Assembly (NCBI RefSeq): GCF_003269425.1
Contig: NZ_CP030104.1
Coordinates: 1,917,501 to 1,981,500, forward strand
DNA: 64,000 bases
Reading direction: 5' to 3'
From: Flagellimonas maritima
GTDB lineage: Bacteria; Bacteroidota; Bacteroidia; Flavobacteriales; Flavobacteriaceae
Shown piece after piece: positions 19,293-28,599 of the stretch. Within the stretch, counting starts at the first letter, position 1, and each line of letters opens with the position of its first letter. The notes below the pieces were generated by a model that searched no databases, was not told where the DNA came from, and saw only the letters and a program-made list of their open reading frames with translations. The position numbers and the translations under genes were made by a program.

Positions 19293-22104
19293 TAATTTCT
19301 TGCATATTTATCTCTAATTGACTTAAGGTCTTGATTGCTTTTTGCTGTATTTCAGGATTTTTATGTCGTTGCAATCGCTTTAACAAGGCAAAATATCTTT
19401 TATCCTTGGAGTGATAAATAATCTGTAAACAAGCCAGTTTTATACGTTTACCGCGATTTTTTATCAACATTTTGACGCATGCATACTCGCTCATTGTTAT
19501 TTTCTTGGAAGAATCTGTATCGGTAGTTTCCAGCAATCGGTGTTCCAACAACGGGAGTATGGTATCCTTTAAGCGGCTGTGCAGTAAATTATCCAAAAAT
19601 TCCATGGCATTGTTTGCCGTTTGTTCTTGATTACTAGTGATACCATAATATGCTACCTCCATATCGGCGAAATGGTATCTGAGGCTTAACATTTCAAAAA
19701 TGCATTGCAGGCTTAGATTTAATTGTTCTTGTAGCAGTAAAAGTAAATCCTCGTAAGATTCATGTAAATTTGGATGCATTTTCCAATTATAATGTACATG
19801 TGAGATACTGTCAATGGCTTTGAGCGTATTGGAGTAGCTTTTGCTTTCCTTTAAGATATGCTGCGCAACAATTCCTTGCGGGAAGCTCAAATTTTCGTCG
19901 GCCTGTCTCATTTTTCGCAATCGTCTTGAAGCTTCCAGGCGGGTTCGTATATCTTTATTTTTTAAAAGCTGAATTAAGGTCCGAACAGAATTTTGGTTCT
20001 TGAAACTTCCTATAACTTTTGGTATGTAGGGTTTTATGGTATCTGCCAGTATTTCTTGTTTCTCCATACTATAAAGCGTCCTGGATATTTCATCTCCATA
20101 CCTTTTAAGTGCTTTTATAGCTTGTTTTCGGTATGTTTTGTCTTCGAGAAGTTTTAAAAGAGGATGCACAAATTGAAAGTCAGCTGTAAGGCCAGCTGCC
20201 CTAATGGCATTCTTCTTTACTGGGCGTTTATCATTTTTTAGGTGGTTATTGATGAAAGAATAAAACTCCTTATTATTTCCGTATCCTATAGCAAGGAGTG
20301 CTGTTATTAATTGATGTTCATCAAAATTGATATCGTTAAAGGCGTTTGATTCCACGATCGATCTCAATCTATTATCAAAATCATACTTTTTACGGAGTTT
20401 ATTGTTATTGCGCACCTCTTTTGCCAAACAAATAAGTGCTGCATTTGCAATTTGTTTATTTTCGTTATTCAGATAGGATTCAAAAGGTGCCTTATCCTCA
20501 ATATGTGTATTTTCCAACAAATATTCCATGGCAGCAGCTGCCAGAGAAGGTTTTTTTGAGTAAATCAGATTTTGAACATTTTCAAATGCTGTGCCTTTAT
20601 CATAAACATATAATTGTCTTATGGCATGGGTCTTGACTTCGTCCGATGGATGATTTAACAGTGCTAAAATATCTGATTTTATAGCTTTTAACTTAAACTC
20701 ATCCAATTTTTTAAGAAGTAGAACAATTTCCTCTGCCGTTCCATTGTTCAATATATTTTTTGTGTTTCGTAGAGTTGCCGCCATATTCCTTCTTGCATAA
20801 TATTTCCCGGATTGCACCAATGAAGTCTTCAAATTTTTACGGAACGATTCAAAATAGGCTTCACGTAATCGATAGATCAGAAAAATCCACACAAATAGAA
20901 AAAACAATATAATCACTGTTACATAAATGGTACTGACCTCCCATTTTTTAATGACAAAGAATAATAGTAGCCCTGCAATACCGGAAGCAATACTGTCCAC
21001 CACTACATCAATATAAGATTTGGCCTGATTTTTAATTTGAAATGGAATGGGCATGATAGATAGCTCCAGTGCAGCTTTGTAAACGGATTGCTTAAAAGTG
21101 CCGTCAATTCCTTTCAACAAAATAAGCACCCATAATTCTGGAAAAGTTAAGAATAGGAGACATCCCAATGCTATTGCCAAGGGCATGAGAAGCAAGGTGG
21201 TAGCAACGCCCAACCTGTTCATGATTTTATTGGTCAACAGCAATTGAATGGAAAGCGCAATTACATTGAAGGTAGAGAACCAGAACCCAAAAAATGAAGC
21301 GAGCTCATCGGAATCAGAAAATACATTGTGTGCGAAGTCGCTAAATTGAAAATCTACCAACTTTGCCATAACAACACCAACAGCAACAATTCCTGCCAAA
21401 TTGCCGAGATGTTTGGATTTTATGATCAACTTAAAAGCGGGAACACTGGTTTCCTTTTCGGAAAACATGCGCTGTTTTATGGTATAGACGCTTAAAGCCT
21501 TTATACGCCTGCTCCAAACCGCATTCAAAATTGGAATACAAAAGAAAAGGAGTAGTGCCGCGAAAGCTATCGTGATTTTGTTTCCATAGCTGGAAGCGAT
21601 TACCGACGTGAAATACCCTCCTAAAATTCCACCACTTATGGCACCTGCTCCAATAAACCCGAACAATCGCTTTGCCTCCCTCGAATTAAAAACCATATTT
21701 GCCAAAATCCAAAACTGCGATGCCACCAGTACAGCAAAAAGGGAAACGCCTATATAATAGGCATATAAAGAAAAAACGTTAAGCCATGAAAAATGAAGCA
21801 ATAAACTCAGTAGTAAAAAACAAAGACCAAAAAAAATAAGGGTTACATATATTATTGACTTTAATGAAAATCGTTTAATGGCTTTATTGTAAAAATAAAA
21901 ACCCGTGATGGCCACCAATGCAGTCAACATATATGCCATAGGAAGATTTTCGGCTCCAAGCCCCGAAAGAAATAGGGCATTGACAGTTGGTTTTACTATG
22001 AGCAGAACCATGATGACCAAAAAAATGTAACATTGCATGAGCAATGAGATTGCAAGCTCCCCTTCCCTTATCTGAAATATCTTTTTTAAGGTTTTTCTAA
22101 CCAT
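19282..22104 (-). CDS. ATP/ADP-translocase-like membrane protein with HEAT repeats
   Basis: 940 residues. Residues about 10-410 are a 12-segment MFS/TLC-like transporter (start IREGELAISLLMQCYIFLVI, then PTVNALFLSGLGAENLPMAY, a pattern seen in bacterial homologues of nucleotide exchangers). Residues about 430-930 are cytoplasmic HEAT-type helical repeats (for example HPSDEVKTHAIRQLYVYDK, KNAIRAAGLTADFQFVHPLL, NKDIRTRLEASRRLRKMR). This transporter-plus-HEAT architecture is known in bacteria; the transported solute is not. It starts 27 bp after the serine hydrolase at 22132, same strand, so the two form a unit that converges on the dikinase-hydrolase pair. Confidence 0.8.
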   Translation of the reverse strand: MVRKTLKKIFQIREGELAISLLMQCYIFLVIMVLLIVKPTVNALFLSGLGAENLPMAYMLTALVAITGFYFYNKAIKRFSLKSIIYVTLIFFGLCFLLLSLLLHFSWLNVFSLYAYYIGVSLFAVLVASQFWILANMVFNSREAKRLFGFIGAGAISGGILGGYFTSVIASSYGNKITIAFAALLLFFCIPILNAVWSRRIKALSVYTIKQRMFSEKETSVPAFKLIIKSKHLGNLAGIVAVGVVMAKLVDFQFSDFAHNVFSDSDELASFFGFWFSTFNVIALSIQLLLTNKIMNRLGVATTLLLMPLAIALGCLLFLTFPELWVLILLKGIDGTFKQSVYKAALELSIMPIPFQIKNQAKSYIDVVVDSIASGIAGLLLFFVIKKWEVSTIYVTVIILFFLFVWIFLIYRLREAYFESFRKNLKTSLVQSGKYYARRNMAATLRNTKNILNNGTAEEIVLLLKKLDEFKLKAIKSDILALLNHPSDEVKTHAIRQLYVYDKGTAFENVQNLIYSKKPSLAAAAMEYLLENTHIEDKAPFESYLNNENKQIANAALICLAKEVRNNNKLRKKYDFDNRLRSIVESNAFNDINFDEHQLITALLAIGYGNNKEFYSFINNHLKNDKRPVKKNAIRAAGLTADFQFVHPLLKLLEDKTYRKQAIKALKRYGDEISRTLYSMEKQEILADTIKPYIPKVIGSFKNQNSVRTLIQLLKNKDIRTRLEASRRLRKMRQADENLSFPQGIVAQHILKESKSYSNTLKAIDSISHVHYNWKMHPNLHESYEDLLLLLQEQLNLSLQCIFEMLSLRYHFADMEVAYYGITSNQEQTANNAMEFLDNLLHSRLKDTILPLLEHRLLETTDTDSSKKITMSEYACVKMLIKNRGKRIKLACLQIIYHSKDKRYFALLKRLQRHKNPEIQQKAIKTLSQLEINMQEIISA

Positions 22105-22131
22105 GGCCGGTTTCTGTTTTATTGGAACAGT

Positions 22132-23043
22132 TTACAAAAGCCTTCTTTTCTTCATTACTTTTTCTAAGGGCCGTACTAATTTCCGGATGGTTTGTTCGCC
22201 AAAAGAGTCGTCCAGTAAAACTACCATTACGTATCTCCTTTGGGGTCCCCAAACCAAAACGGAATCTGAATGAAAATTTTTCCATGAACCTGATTTTCGG
22301 TATAGTTTTGCATTTGGGGCTATTTGATCTAATGTGTTTACAAATTTGTGGTGCAGTCCTGGGTCTACAAGAATGGAAAGCATTTGCTTTGACCGTTTGG
22401 TACTTATAAGGTTTCCCATGGCCAATTGATAATAAAAACTACAGACCTGTCTGGTAGTAGCGGCATGGCTCAGCCCTTTTAGAGGGTCGGGACTCTTTTT
22501 TCCTCCAGCGGCATATCTTTTTCCTACCCAGAGCCCACCTCCAACTTCCTCATCATAGAATTTGTGCTTTGGAGCCCTAAGTGTTTTTTCTATTTTGTCA
22601 TAGCCCAAACGGTCTATCATTCTTGTAGAGGCCGCATTGTTTGATTTTCTGATCATGAGTCCAAGGTCCTTTCTCACCTCAGCACTCTCCTCAAGTTCTC
22701 CGTTCTCCATCGCATCCATCGCAGCAAGCAAAATGGCAATTTTAGGCAAACTGGCAGCATACATCATATGTTTGTCGTTTATGCCTGCGTATCTCAAACT
22801 TTTCGTATCGTGCATGTCCACGATTCCTACGGTCATTTTCTTGGATTCAATTAGTCTTTTCCAAGTAGGATTGGCACATAGTTCAGCTTTTAAAAGAGTT
22901 CTTAACGTATCGTCCTCAATTTCAATTAGTGGTTTTATCTCGGAGTTGGTTGATAAGGGAAGCTTTTGTTGACAAACTACAGTATATGGGATACTACAAA
23001 AAAAGAATATCAAAATTTTGATGGAAAGCTTCATATTGGTCAT
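22132..23043 (-). CDS. Second class A beta-lactamase-fold serine hydrolase
   Basis: 303 residues; a start at the fourth codon (23034, MKLSIKILIFFFCSIPY) would give a cleaner signal peptide. Active-site motifs: SLPK (Ser98, Lys101), SNN (134-136) and KSG (250-252). GIVDMHDTKSLRYAGIND before the active serine closely resembles the matching part of the 18048 protein (VMDISNPDSLRYMGYREN), so the two are paralogues. Exported, upstream of and co-directional with the translocase-like gene. Confidence 0.83.
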   Translation of the reverse strand: MTNMKLSIKILIFFFCSIPYTVVCQQKLPLSTNSEIKPLIEIEDDTLRTLLKAELCANPTWKRLIESKKMTVGIVDMHDTKSLRYAGINDKHMMYAASLPKIAILLAAMDAMENGELEESAEVRKDLGLMIRKSNNAASTRMIDRLGYDKIEKTLRAPKHKFYDEEVGGGLWVGKRYAAGGKKSPDPLKGLSHAATTRQVCSFYYQLAMGNLISTKRSKQMLSILVDPGLHHKFVNTLDQIAPNAKLYRKSGSWKNFHSDSVLVWGPQRRYVMVVLLDDSFGEQTIRKLVRPLEKVMKKRRLL

Positions 23044-23178
23044 TAGGTTTTCAATTGGCTGGGTCTAAGAATCCAAAGACAGTGTATTGAAAGATACTAA
23101 AATACTGCCCCATTCGAATCATTACCCGCTCAATAACTATTATTTTTAGCTTGATGTATTTAAGCTTCGGGGCAAATA

Positions 23179-23652
23179 TTATTCCAATTTATCCAGCAGA
23201 AGGCCATAATCATATTGTAAATCTTCGTGTAGGAGCATTATTTTTTTTTGGATGTATGCCAATTGTCTCTCATAGAGATTGTTCAAAGTAGTATTTTTTT
23301 GGATTGAAGGTTCGAAATCCTTGAGTTTTTGACAGAAATACAATAATAAATTTACTTCCGTTTCCTTGTTTCCCGAATAGCGGATATACTTTTTAAGGTT
23401 TCTTAGAATTTTTCTAATACTTTTTTTGATGTAGAAATAGCTATTGGTATTGATTTTGGAAAATAGTTCGTCGACTTCCAGCTTTACGGCTTCTACATAG
23501 CCCTCTTCATCACGTGCTTCGAACAAGAGATAGGTCAATAACTCTTTATTTTCTTTTTTAAATTTTGATAAGCGGAGACATAATTGCAACAACTCATCAG
23601 GATTTCTGTGTTGAAGTTCTTTTTTGATTTGGACAACTGTAGCTGGTTTCAT
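23179..23652 (-). CDS. Uncharacterised helical cytoplasmic protein
   Basis: 157 residues, no signal peptide, predicted almost entirely helical and rich in charged residues and leucine (MKPATVVQIKKELQHRNPDE, then LLTYLLFEARDEEGYVEAVK). The sequence has the look of a stand-alone helical-repeat protein; I do not recognise a catalytic motif. It is on its own transcript between the hydrolase gene and the DUF559 cassette. The 50-nt region before the left repeat block shows no other gene. Confidence 0.7.
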   Translation of the reverse strand: MKPATVVQIKKELQHRNPDELLQLCLRLSKFKKENKELLTYLLFEARDEEGYVEAVKLEVDELFSKINTNSYFYIKKSIRKILRNLKKYIRYSGNKETEVNLLLYFCQKLKDFEPSIQKNTTLNNLYERQLAYIQKKIMLLHEDLQYDYGLLLDKLE

Positions 23653-23690
23653 GGTATAAAAATACTATTTAGAAGGTAGAGGATAATATG

Positions 23691-23830
23691 CCTCCGTCAA
23701 AACTGCCTTAATAGGCATTTTTGACAACTCCCAAAAAGGGAGGAATTTTTATAATAGTTTAATAATCAAAGGCTACCCTCTTTTAAAAAGAGGGGAATGA
23801 ATTCCGACGCGAGTAGGAAGAAAGAGGAGA
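23691..23830. repeat. Structured repeat block, copy 1 (three hairpins)
   Basis: About 140 bp holding three successive hairpins: GTCAAAA...TTTTTGAC with inner TGCCT/AGGCA, then CTCCC/GGGAG, then CCCTCTT/AAGAGGG. It ends with the conserved stretch GGGGAATGAATTCCGACGCG. The same order, spacing and ending occur at 24323-24464, with changed but still paired stems. Confidence 0.85.
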
Positions 23831-23853
23831 TTGCTTACTCTAGAAGGAAGATA

Positions 23854-24246
23854 TTACCCCTTAAAATAGCTCTTGATTTCTTCAAGTACTGATGGCAAGC
23901 ATTCAAAAACCATTTTATTTTCAAAACGGATTACATTAAACCCTAAACTTTCCAGATATTCTGTACGTTTTGCATCATATTCTTGGGCGGTCAGGTTAAA
24001 ATGTACCTGTCCATCCAATTCAATGATCAATTTTTCCGAGGCACAATAAAAATCCACGATATAGTAATTAATGCTGTGTTGTCGATTAAAACGCTTTCCG
24101 TTGAGTTTTTTAGCTTTTAGATACCTCCAAAGAAAAGCTTCTGCAGGGGTCATGTTCTTTCTGAATTCCTTGCGCTTTTGAATTAATTCCTTCTTATTGT
24201 GGATTCTTTTCATTTGGGCTAAAACTAAAGAATTATTTATAATCAA
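23854..24246 (-). CDS. DUF559 (Vsr-like) PD-(D/E)XK endonuclease-fold protein
   Basis: 130 residues; a start at the second Met (24213, MKRIHNKKELIQKRKEFRKN) removes an atypical 11-residue extension and is the more likely one. The DUF559 pattern is full: MTPAEAFLWRYLKAKKL, FNRQHSINYYIVDFYC with the catalytic Asp, LIIELDGQVH with the E-x-D/Q pair, and GFNVIRFEN. Distantly related to very-short-patch repair nucleases. The gene is enclosed by the structured repeats at 23691-23830 and 24250-24464, as if carried with them; its function is unknown. Confidence 0.88.
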   Translation of the reverse strand: MIINNSLVLAQMKRIHNKKELIQKRKEFRKNMTPAEAFLWRYLKAKKLNGKRFNRQHSINYYIVDFYCASEKLIIELDGQVHFNLTAQEYDAKRTEYLESLGFNVIRFENKMVFECLPSVLEEIKSYFKG

Positions 24247-24249
24247 GCT

Positions 24250-24298
24250 CCCTATTTTTTTTCAAAGAGGCGAATGAATTTTGATGTGAAGAGAGATT
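24250..24298. repeat. Degenerate partial copy of the structured repeat
   Basis: CAAAGAGGCGAATGAATTTT followed by GATGTGAAGAG resembles the conserved end of the larger blocks (AAAGAGGGGAATGAATTCC then GACGCGAGGAG). It sits directly upstream of the DUF559 gene. Confidence 0.6.
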
Positions 24299-24322
24299 TT
24301 CTTTTGAGTTTAGAGGTTTAAT

Positions 24323-24464
24323 CCCTCCGTCCATATCGCCTAAAAGGCGATATGGACACCTCCCTTTCAAGAGGGAGGAACTTTTTGACCAGTTAATAAC
24401 TAAGGTTCCCCTCTTTGAAAAAAGAGGGGAATGAATTCCGACGCGAGGAGGAAGAAAGGGGATG
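24323..24464. repeat. Structured repeat block, copy 2 (three hairpins)
   Basis: Same layout as 23691-23830: GTCCATATCGCCT/AGGCGATATGGAC, then CCTCCC/GGGAGG, then CCCCTCTT/AAGAGGGG and the shared ending. The first stem differs from copy 1 on both strands in matching ways, so pairing is kept while sequence changes. Confidence 0.85.
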
Positions 24465-24472
24465 TTTTTTAA

Positions 24473-25231
24473 TCAACTCCTCAAATAGGAAGCACCATTT
24501 ACATCGATTATGGTTCCCGAGGCGTACTCCGCACCTTCCGAAGCTAAAAACACTATGGCGTGAGCAACTTCTTTGGGTTGTGCCATACGTTGAAAAGGGG
24601 ATTCCCTGAGCAGGTTTTCGCGTTCTGCTGGGGTCAAGGTGACAACGGCCATTTCAGTTTCTGTAAAGCCTGGAGCAACAACCCCTATATAGATTTTATG
24701 TGGAGCCAATGCTTTTGCCAGTGACTGGCTCATAGAGTTTAACGCTGCTTTACTGGCCCCGTATGCCGGTTTAGTGGGCTCGCCCCTAAAAGCTCCTCTA
24801 GAAGACACATTTACAATACGACCGCCTCCTGTTTTCACCATGGCCATGGCACCCCAATAACACAGATTCGATACAGCAAAAAGATTGGTCTTGAAGGTGT
24901 TTTCCCAAGCGGACGTCCAATGCTCAAAATCGACCTCATCTATTTTATGAAAAATGGAAATTCCCGCATTATTCACCAACACGTCCAATTTTCCGTAATG
25001 GGAAATAAAGTCATTGACGAGTTTTTCGGGACCGCCATCTTCTGAAATATCCTGTTGAAACAGGGTGTGGTCTTTGCCTGGCAACTCTTCCAATGTTCGT
25101 TTTGCATTTTCGGTATTTGTCCTGTAATTAATGCCGATTTTTGCTCCTTTTTCGGCAAAAGCAATTGCCGTAGCCTTTCCAATGCCTCTCGAAGCACCAG
25201 TTATCAAAACATTCTTGTTATTAAAATCCAT
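24473..25231 (-). CDS. Short-chain dehydrogenase/reductase (FabG-like)
   Basis: 252 residues from the ATG at 25231 (MDFNNKNVLITGASRGIG); an in-frame ATG at 25264 would overlap the upstream gene and precede the conserved start. Classical SDR motifs: TGASRGIG cofactor loop, NNAGIS, catalytic Ser in IVNVSSRGA, and YGASK (Tyr-x-x-x-Lys). The NYRTN after the second strand (with Arg) favours NADPH. Ends in the usual C-terminal EVAHAIVFLASEGAEYASG. Substrate unknown. It follows the DUF6090 gene by about 25 bp. Confidence 0.9.
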   Translation of the reverse strand: MDFNNKNVLITGASRGIGKATAIAFAEKGAKIGINYRTNTENAKRTLEELPGKDHTLFQQDISEDGGPEKLVNDFISHYGKLDVLVNNAGISIFHKIDEVDFEHWTSAWENTFKTNLFAVSNLCYWGAMAMVKTGGGRIVNVSSRGAFRGEPTKPAYGASKAALNSMSQSLAKALAPHKIYIGVVAPGFTETEMAVVTLTPAERENLLRESPFQRMAQPKEVAHAIVFLASEGAEYASGTIIDVNGASYLRS

Positions 25232-25256
25232 AGATTTAATGGTTGTTCTACATTGA

Positions 25257-26018
25257 TTAATCAATCAAGATCGATAGTTCTTTCTCTATTTTCTGTTTTA
25301 CGGAATTGGCCCGTTCTTTTATCAATTGCCATCTCAAAATCTGTTCCTTGTTACTGCCAAATTTTAAAAGTACCATTTTCCAAAAATCCTTATTCTCCTT
25401 AAGTGCTCCAAAATCTAGACTTTTCAAACTGGCGATATTTTGAATATCTAATCCTAAGGTCAAAAATCCGTCCGGGTTCATAAACAGGGTTTCTACAAAA
25501 ATCGGTGTTATCAATTCGTCTGTCATTTGACGCGTGGTGCCGTCATTGCCACTTTCATTGGCATTGCGGTAATAGTCAAAGATATCTTGTCGCAATTGTC
25601 CGTTTTGGATGTAGCTCATTTTCCCCGAGGAAACCGCTTCATCAAATATGCCACTATTGCTTTTAAAATAATTATCAAAAACGAATTCAAACGACTTTGA
25701 GATAAAAGAGGATTCATTGATTCCCTTTGGGTTTTCCAACAAATCGATGATACTGTACAGCCTATCAAGTCGCTGATTTGTCAGTTCCACGTTATTATCA
25801 ATTTGACGGATATCTAAATCAATCTCGTTTGCCAAATTGCCAAGCAATATAAGTTCCTGTTCTCGCTCTTTCTTAAACTCACTTCTATTATTGATTTGTA
25901 AGGCAATAAGAATACCGATTACAACTAGAACAATTTCACCAACAGCATAAAGAAGATACTTTGAGAACTTATTCTCCAAGAGTGTTTTTTGGCGTGAGCG
26001 ACGAAAGAATTTTATCAT
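25257..26018 (-). CDS. DUF6090 single-pass membrane protein
   Basis: 253 residues from the ATG at 26018 (MIKFFRRSRQKTLLENKFSK). The family signature is one membrane segment after a basic N-terminus, YLLYAVGEIVLVVIGILIAL followed by QINN, then a long helical domain outside. Very common, often multi-copy, in Flavobacteriia; function unknown. Likely one transcript with the dehydrogenase that follows. Confidence 0.88.
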   Translation of the reverse strand: MIKFFRRSRQKTLLENKFSKYLLYAVGEIVLVVIGILIALQINNRSEFKKEREQELILLGNLANEIDLDIRQIDNNVELTNQRLDRLYSIIDLLENPKGINESSFISKSFEFVFDNYFKSNSGIFDEAVSSGKMSYIQNGQLRQDIFDYYRNANESGNDGTTRQMTDELITPIFVETLFMNPDGFLTLGLDIQNIASLKSLDFGALKENKDFWKMVLLKFGSNKEQILRWQLIKERANSVKQKIEKELSILID

Positions 26019-26132
26019 GGGCCTGGCTATTGGCATAAAAATAAGAAGTTAGCGTTTAGGTTCGACATATAATAGCGATGTTGTTAAACTCTATTCTTTC
26101 CATTACCTTTAAAAATCACAAAATAGCCTAGC

Positions 26133-28172
26133 ATGCGTACTTTTTTTCTTCTATTCGTATTCCTTACTTCAATTCAATTTTCAACTGGCCAAAAAAAGCA
26201 TTTCTCTTATCTGGATGTCTTTGATTTGCAATATGTGTCCGACCCTCAGATTTCACCCAATGGCGAATGGGTCGTGTACCGAAGAATGGGCTTTGATATC
26301 ATGAAGGATAGGGCCGTGGGAAACCTATGGCTCATAAAAACTGACGGAAGCCAACACCAAAAAATGACGACAAGAGAAGTTGCTGAATCCAATGCAAAAT
26401 GGTCGCCTAGCGGAGATAGGATTGTATTCACCAGTAATACGGATGAAGGCTCGGAAATCTATATGTATTGGGTAGCCTCTGGCAAGATTGCCAAATTGAC
26501 CCAACTGCCTTTTAGTCCCAGTTCTTTGACATGGTCACTGAACGGAAAGCAATTGGCTTTTTCCATGAACGTTCCCAAAACGTCACCTGTAATTGCCAAG
26601 ATTCCCAAAAAACCAAAAGGAGCGAAATGGGCAGATGCCCCTCGAATTACGGATAGGGTCTATCACGAAGCAGATGGGCGTGGGTATATACAACCTGGGT
26701 TCAACCATATTTTTGTTATGCCGTCCAACGGAGGAGCCGCACGGCAGGTTACCTCTGGGGATTGGCATCATAGGGGAACACTTTCTTGGGCGCCCAACAG
26801 TTCTAAAATCTACTTCTCGGGGAATCGAGTAGAAGACTGGGAATACCGTTTCCGCAATAGTGAAATATACTCGGTCGATGTGGAAGATGGTACAATAGTC
26901 GCTTTGACCGATAGGGATGGACCGGATAGTGCTCCCGCAATATCTCCAGATGGAAAACATATCGCCTACATCAGCTATGGGGATAAACGCCAAGCCTATC
27001 AAACCCGAAAATTGCACCTTATGAATAGTGACGGGAGCAATAAGCGAAGCATTACGGATAATTTGGACAGAAGTGTTTCTGGATTGGTTTGGGATGCCAA
27101 GAGCAATGGACTTTATTTTAATTATGACGATAAGGGAAATGGAAAGGTTGGCTATGTAAGTACTTCTGGAAACGTCACCAAGCTTGCCGACAATAGGGGT
27201 GGGACTACCTTGGGAAGGCCTTACGGTAGCGGTTCGTACAGTGTTTCCAAAGGAGGGACTATCGCTTATACCCATTCACGGCCCAATTACCCCGCAGAAT
27301 TGGCAATCGTAAGTCCGAAGGCAAAAAACCCTAAAAAAATCACTGATTTAAACATCGGGCTACTGAATTATAGAGCTTTAGGACAGGTAGAAGAAGTCTG
27401 GTACAAATCGTCTTATGACGGTAGGGATGTTCAAGGATGGGTGGTCTATCCCCCCAACTATGATGCATCCAAAAAATATCCATTTATGGTAGAAAATCAT
27501 GGAGGACCTATTCTCAATTATGGGGATCGTTTTTCCATAGAAATGCAGCTCTATGCATCAGAAGGCTATGTGGTCTTTTATCCGAACGCTCGGGGAAGTA
27601 CCAGTTACGGGGAGGAGTTTGCAAACTTATTGTACCGTAACTACCCAGGACAGGATTACGATGACACTATGGATGGGGTAGATCATTGTATAAAAATGGG
27701 AATAGCCCACGAAGACCAATTGTTTGTAACGGGAGGGAGCGCTGGTGGAATCATGTCCGCATGGATGATAGGAAAGAACAACAGATTCGAAGCTGCAGTT
27801 GTGGCCAAACCAGTCATGAATTGGATCAGCAAGACCTTGGTTGCGGATAATTATTTTGGCTATGCCAATTCAAGATATGAAGGCCAGCCTTGGGAAAACT
27901 TTGAGCACTATTGGAAATTTTCACCCCTTTCGCTCGTTGGTAACATAGAGACCCCAACCATGGTGATGGTCGGGATGAACGATTTGCGAACTCCACCAAG
28001 TGAGGCCAAACAATTGTACCATGCTTTAAAACTTCGTAAAATTGAAACTGTATTGGTGGAGATTCCAGGGGCAAGCCATGGAATTGCCAGCAAACCCAGT
28101 AATCTAATTACCAAGATAGCACATACGGTCGCTTGGTTCGATAAGTTTAGAACAGTAAATAAAAATGAGTAG
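26133..28172 (+). CDS. Secreted S9-family (prolyl oligopeptidase/DPP-like) peptidase
   Basis: 679 residues with signal peptide MRTFFLLFVFLTSIQFSTGQ. N-terminal half is a WD40-like beta-propeller with repeats such as DPQISPNGEWVVYRR, NAKWSPSGDRIVFTSN and APAISPDGKHIAYIS. C-terminal alpha/beta hydrolase with nucleophile in VTGGSAGGIM, Asp in MVGMNDLRTP and His in IPGASHGIA. Cleaves short peptides, probably in the periplasm. The next gene overlaps it by 8 bp. Confidence 0.94.
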   Translation: MRTFFLLFVFLTSIQFSTGQKKHFSYLDVFDLQYVSDPQISPNGEWVVYRRMGFDIMKDRAVGNLWLIKTDGSQHQKMTTREVAESNAKWSPSGDRIVFTSNTDEGSEIYMYWVASGKIAKLTQLPFSPSSLTWSLNGKQLAFSMNVPKTSPVIAKIPKKPKGAKWADAPRITDRVYHEADGRGYIQPGFNHIFVMPSNGGAARQVTSGDWHHRGTLSWAPNSSKIYFSGNRVEDWEYRFRNSEIYSVDVEDGTIVALTDRDGPDSAPAISPDGKHIAYISYGDKRQAYQTRKLHLMNSDGSNKRSITDNLDRSVSGLVWDAKSNGLYFNYDDKGNGKVGYVSTSGNVTKLADNRGGTTLGRPYGSGSYSVSKGGTIAYTHSRPNYPAELAIVSPKAKNPKKITDLNIGLLNYRALGQVEEVWYKSSYDGRDVQGWVVYPPNYDASKKYPFMVENHGGPILNYGDRFSIEMQLYASEGYVVFYPNARGSTSYGEEFANLLYRNYPGQDYDDTMDGVDHCIKMGIAHEDQLFVTGGSAGGIMSAWMIGKNNRFEAAVVAKPVMNWISKTLVADNYFGYANSRYEGQPWENFEHYWKFSPLSLVGNIETPTMVMVGMNDLRTPPSEAKQLYHALKLRKIETVLVEIPGASHGIASKPSNLITKIAHTVAWFDKFRTVNKNE

Positions 28173-28599
28173 AAAGAAACGGCATTGGTTATGGAACATA
28201 TTAATTGTGTTGACACTCATTGCCTGTGTTTTTGCTTTTATCCTGCACTATAAAAATTGGCATAAAGTAGAAGAGGGACGGCTAAAAATTCTTTCGGGAA
28301 TTTATTACCAAAACATTCCATTAACCGAAATGGATTCTATACAATGGGTAGATAAAATACCTGAATTGGAACGGTCGAACGGTTTTTCTTGGATGGAAAA
28401 AGAGAAAGGTGTTTTTAAAGACTCGTTGACCCAGACCAAAGTATATGTTTTTGTAGATGATCTAAGGCAGCAAAAAATTCGATTGGTGCACAATGATTCG
28501 CTCAAGATGTTCATCAATTTTAAAGATAGCCTCCAAACACAGAGCCTTTTTAATTTTATTGATGCGGGACTACAAGAGAAGTTGGAAAAGATTAAATAA
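28165..28599 (+). CDS. Uncharacterised single-pass membrane protein
   Basis: 144 residues. Basic start MSRKKRHWLWNILIVLTLIA, one membrane segment to about residue 28, then a soluble region with no known motif. Starts inside the last codons of the S9 peptidase, so translation is coupled. Not recognised. Confidence 0.7.
   Translation: MSRKKRHWLWNILIVLTLIACVFAFILHYKNWHKVEEGRLKILSGIYYQNIPLTEMDSIQWVDKIPELERSNGFSWMEKEKGVFKDSLTQTKVYVFVDDLRQQKIRLVHNDSLKMFINFKDSLQTQSLFNFIDAGLQEKLEKIK

Noticed and set aside
18048..23043. True beta-lactam resistance genes
   Set aside because: Both have the general SxxK/SNN/KSG fold but no convincing omega-loop glutamate, and their context is not resistance-like.
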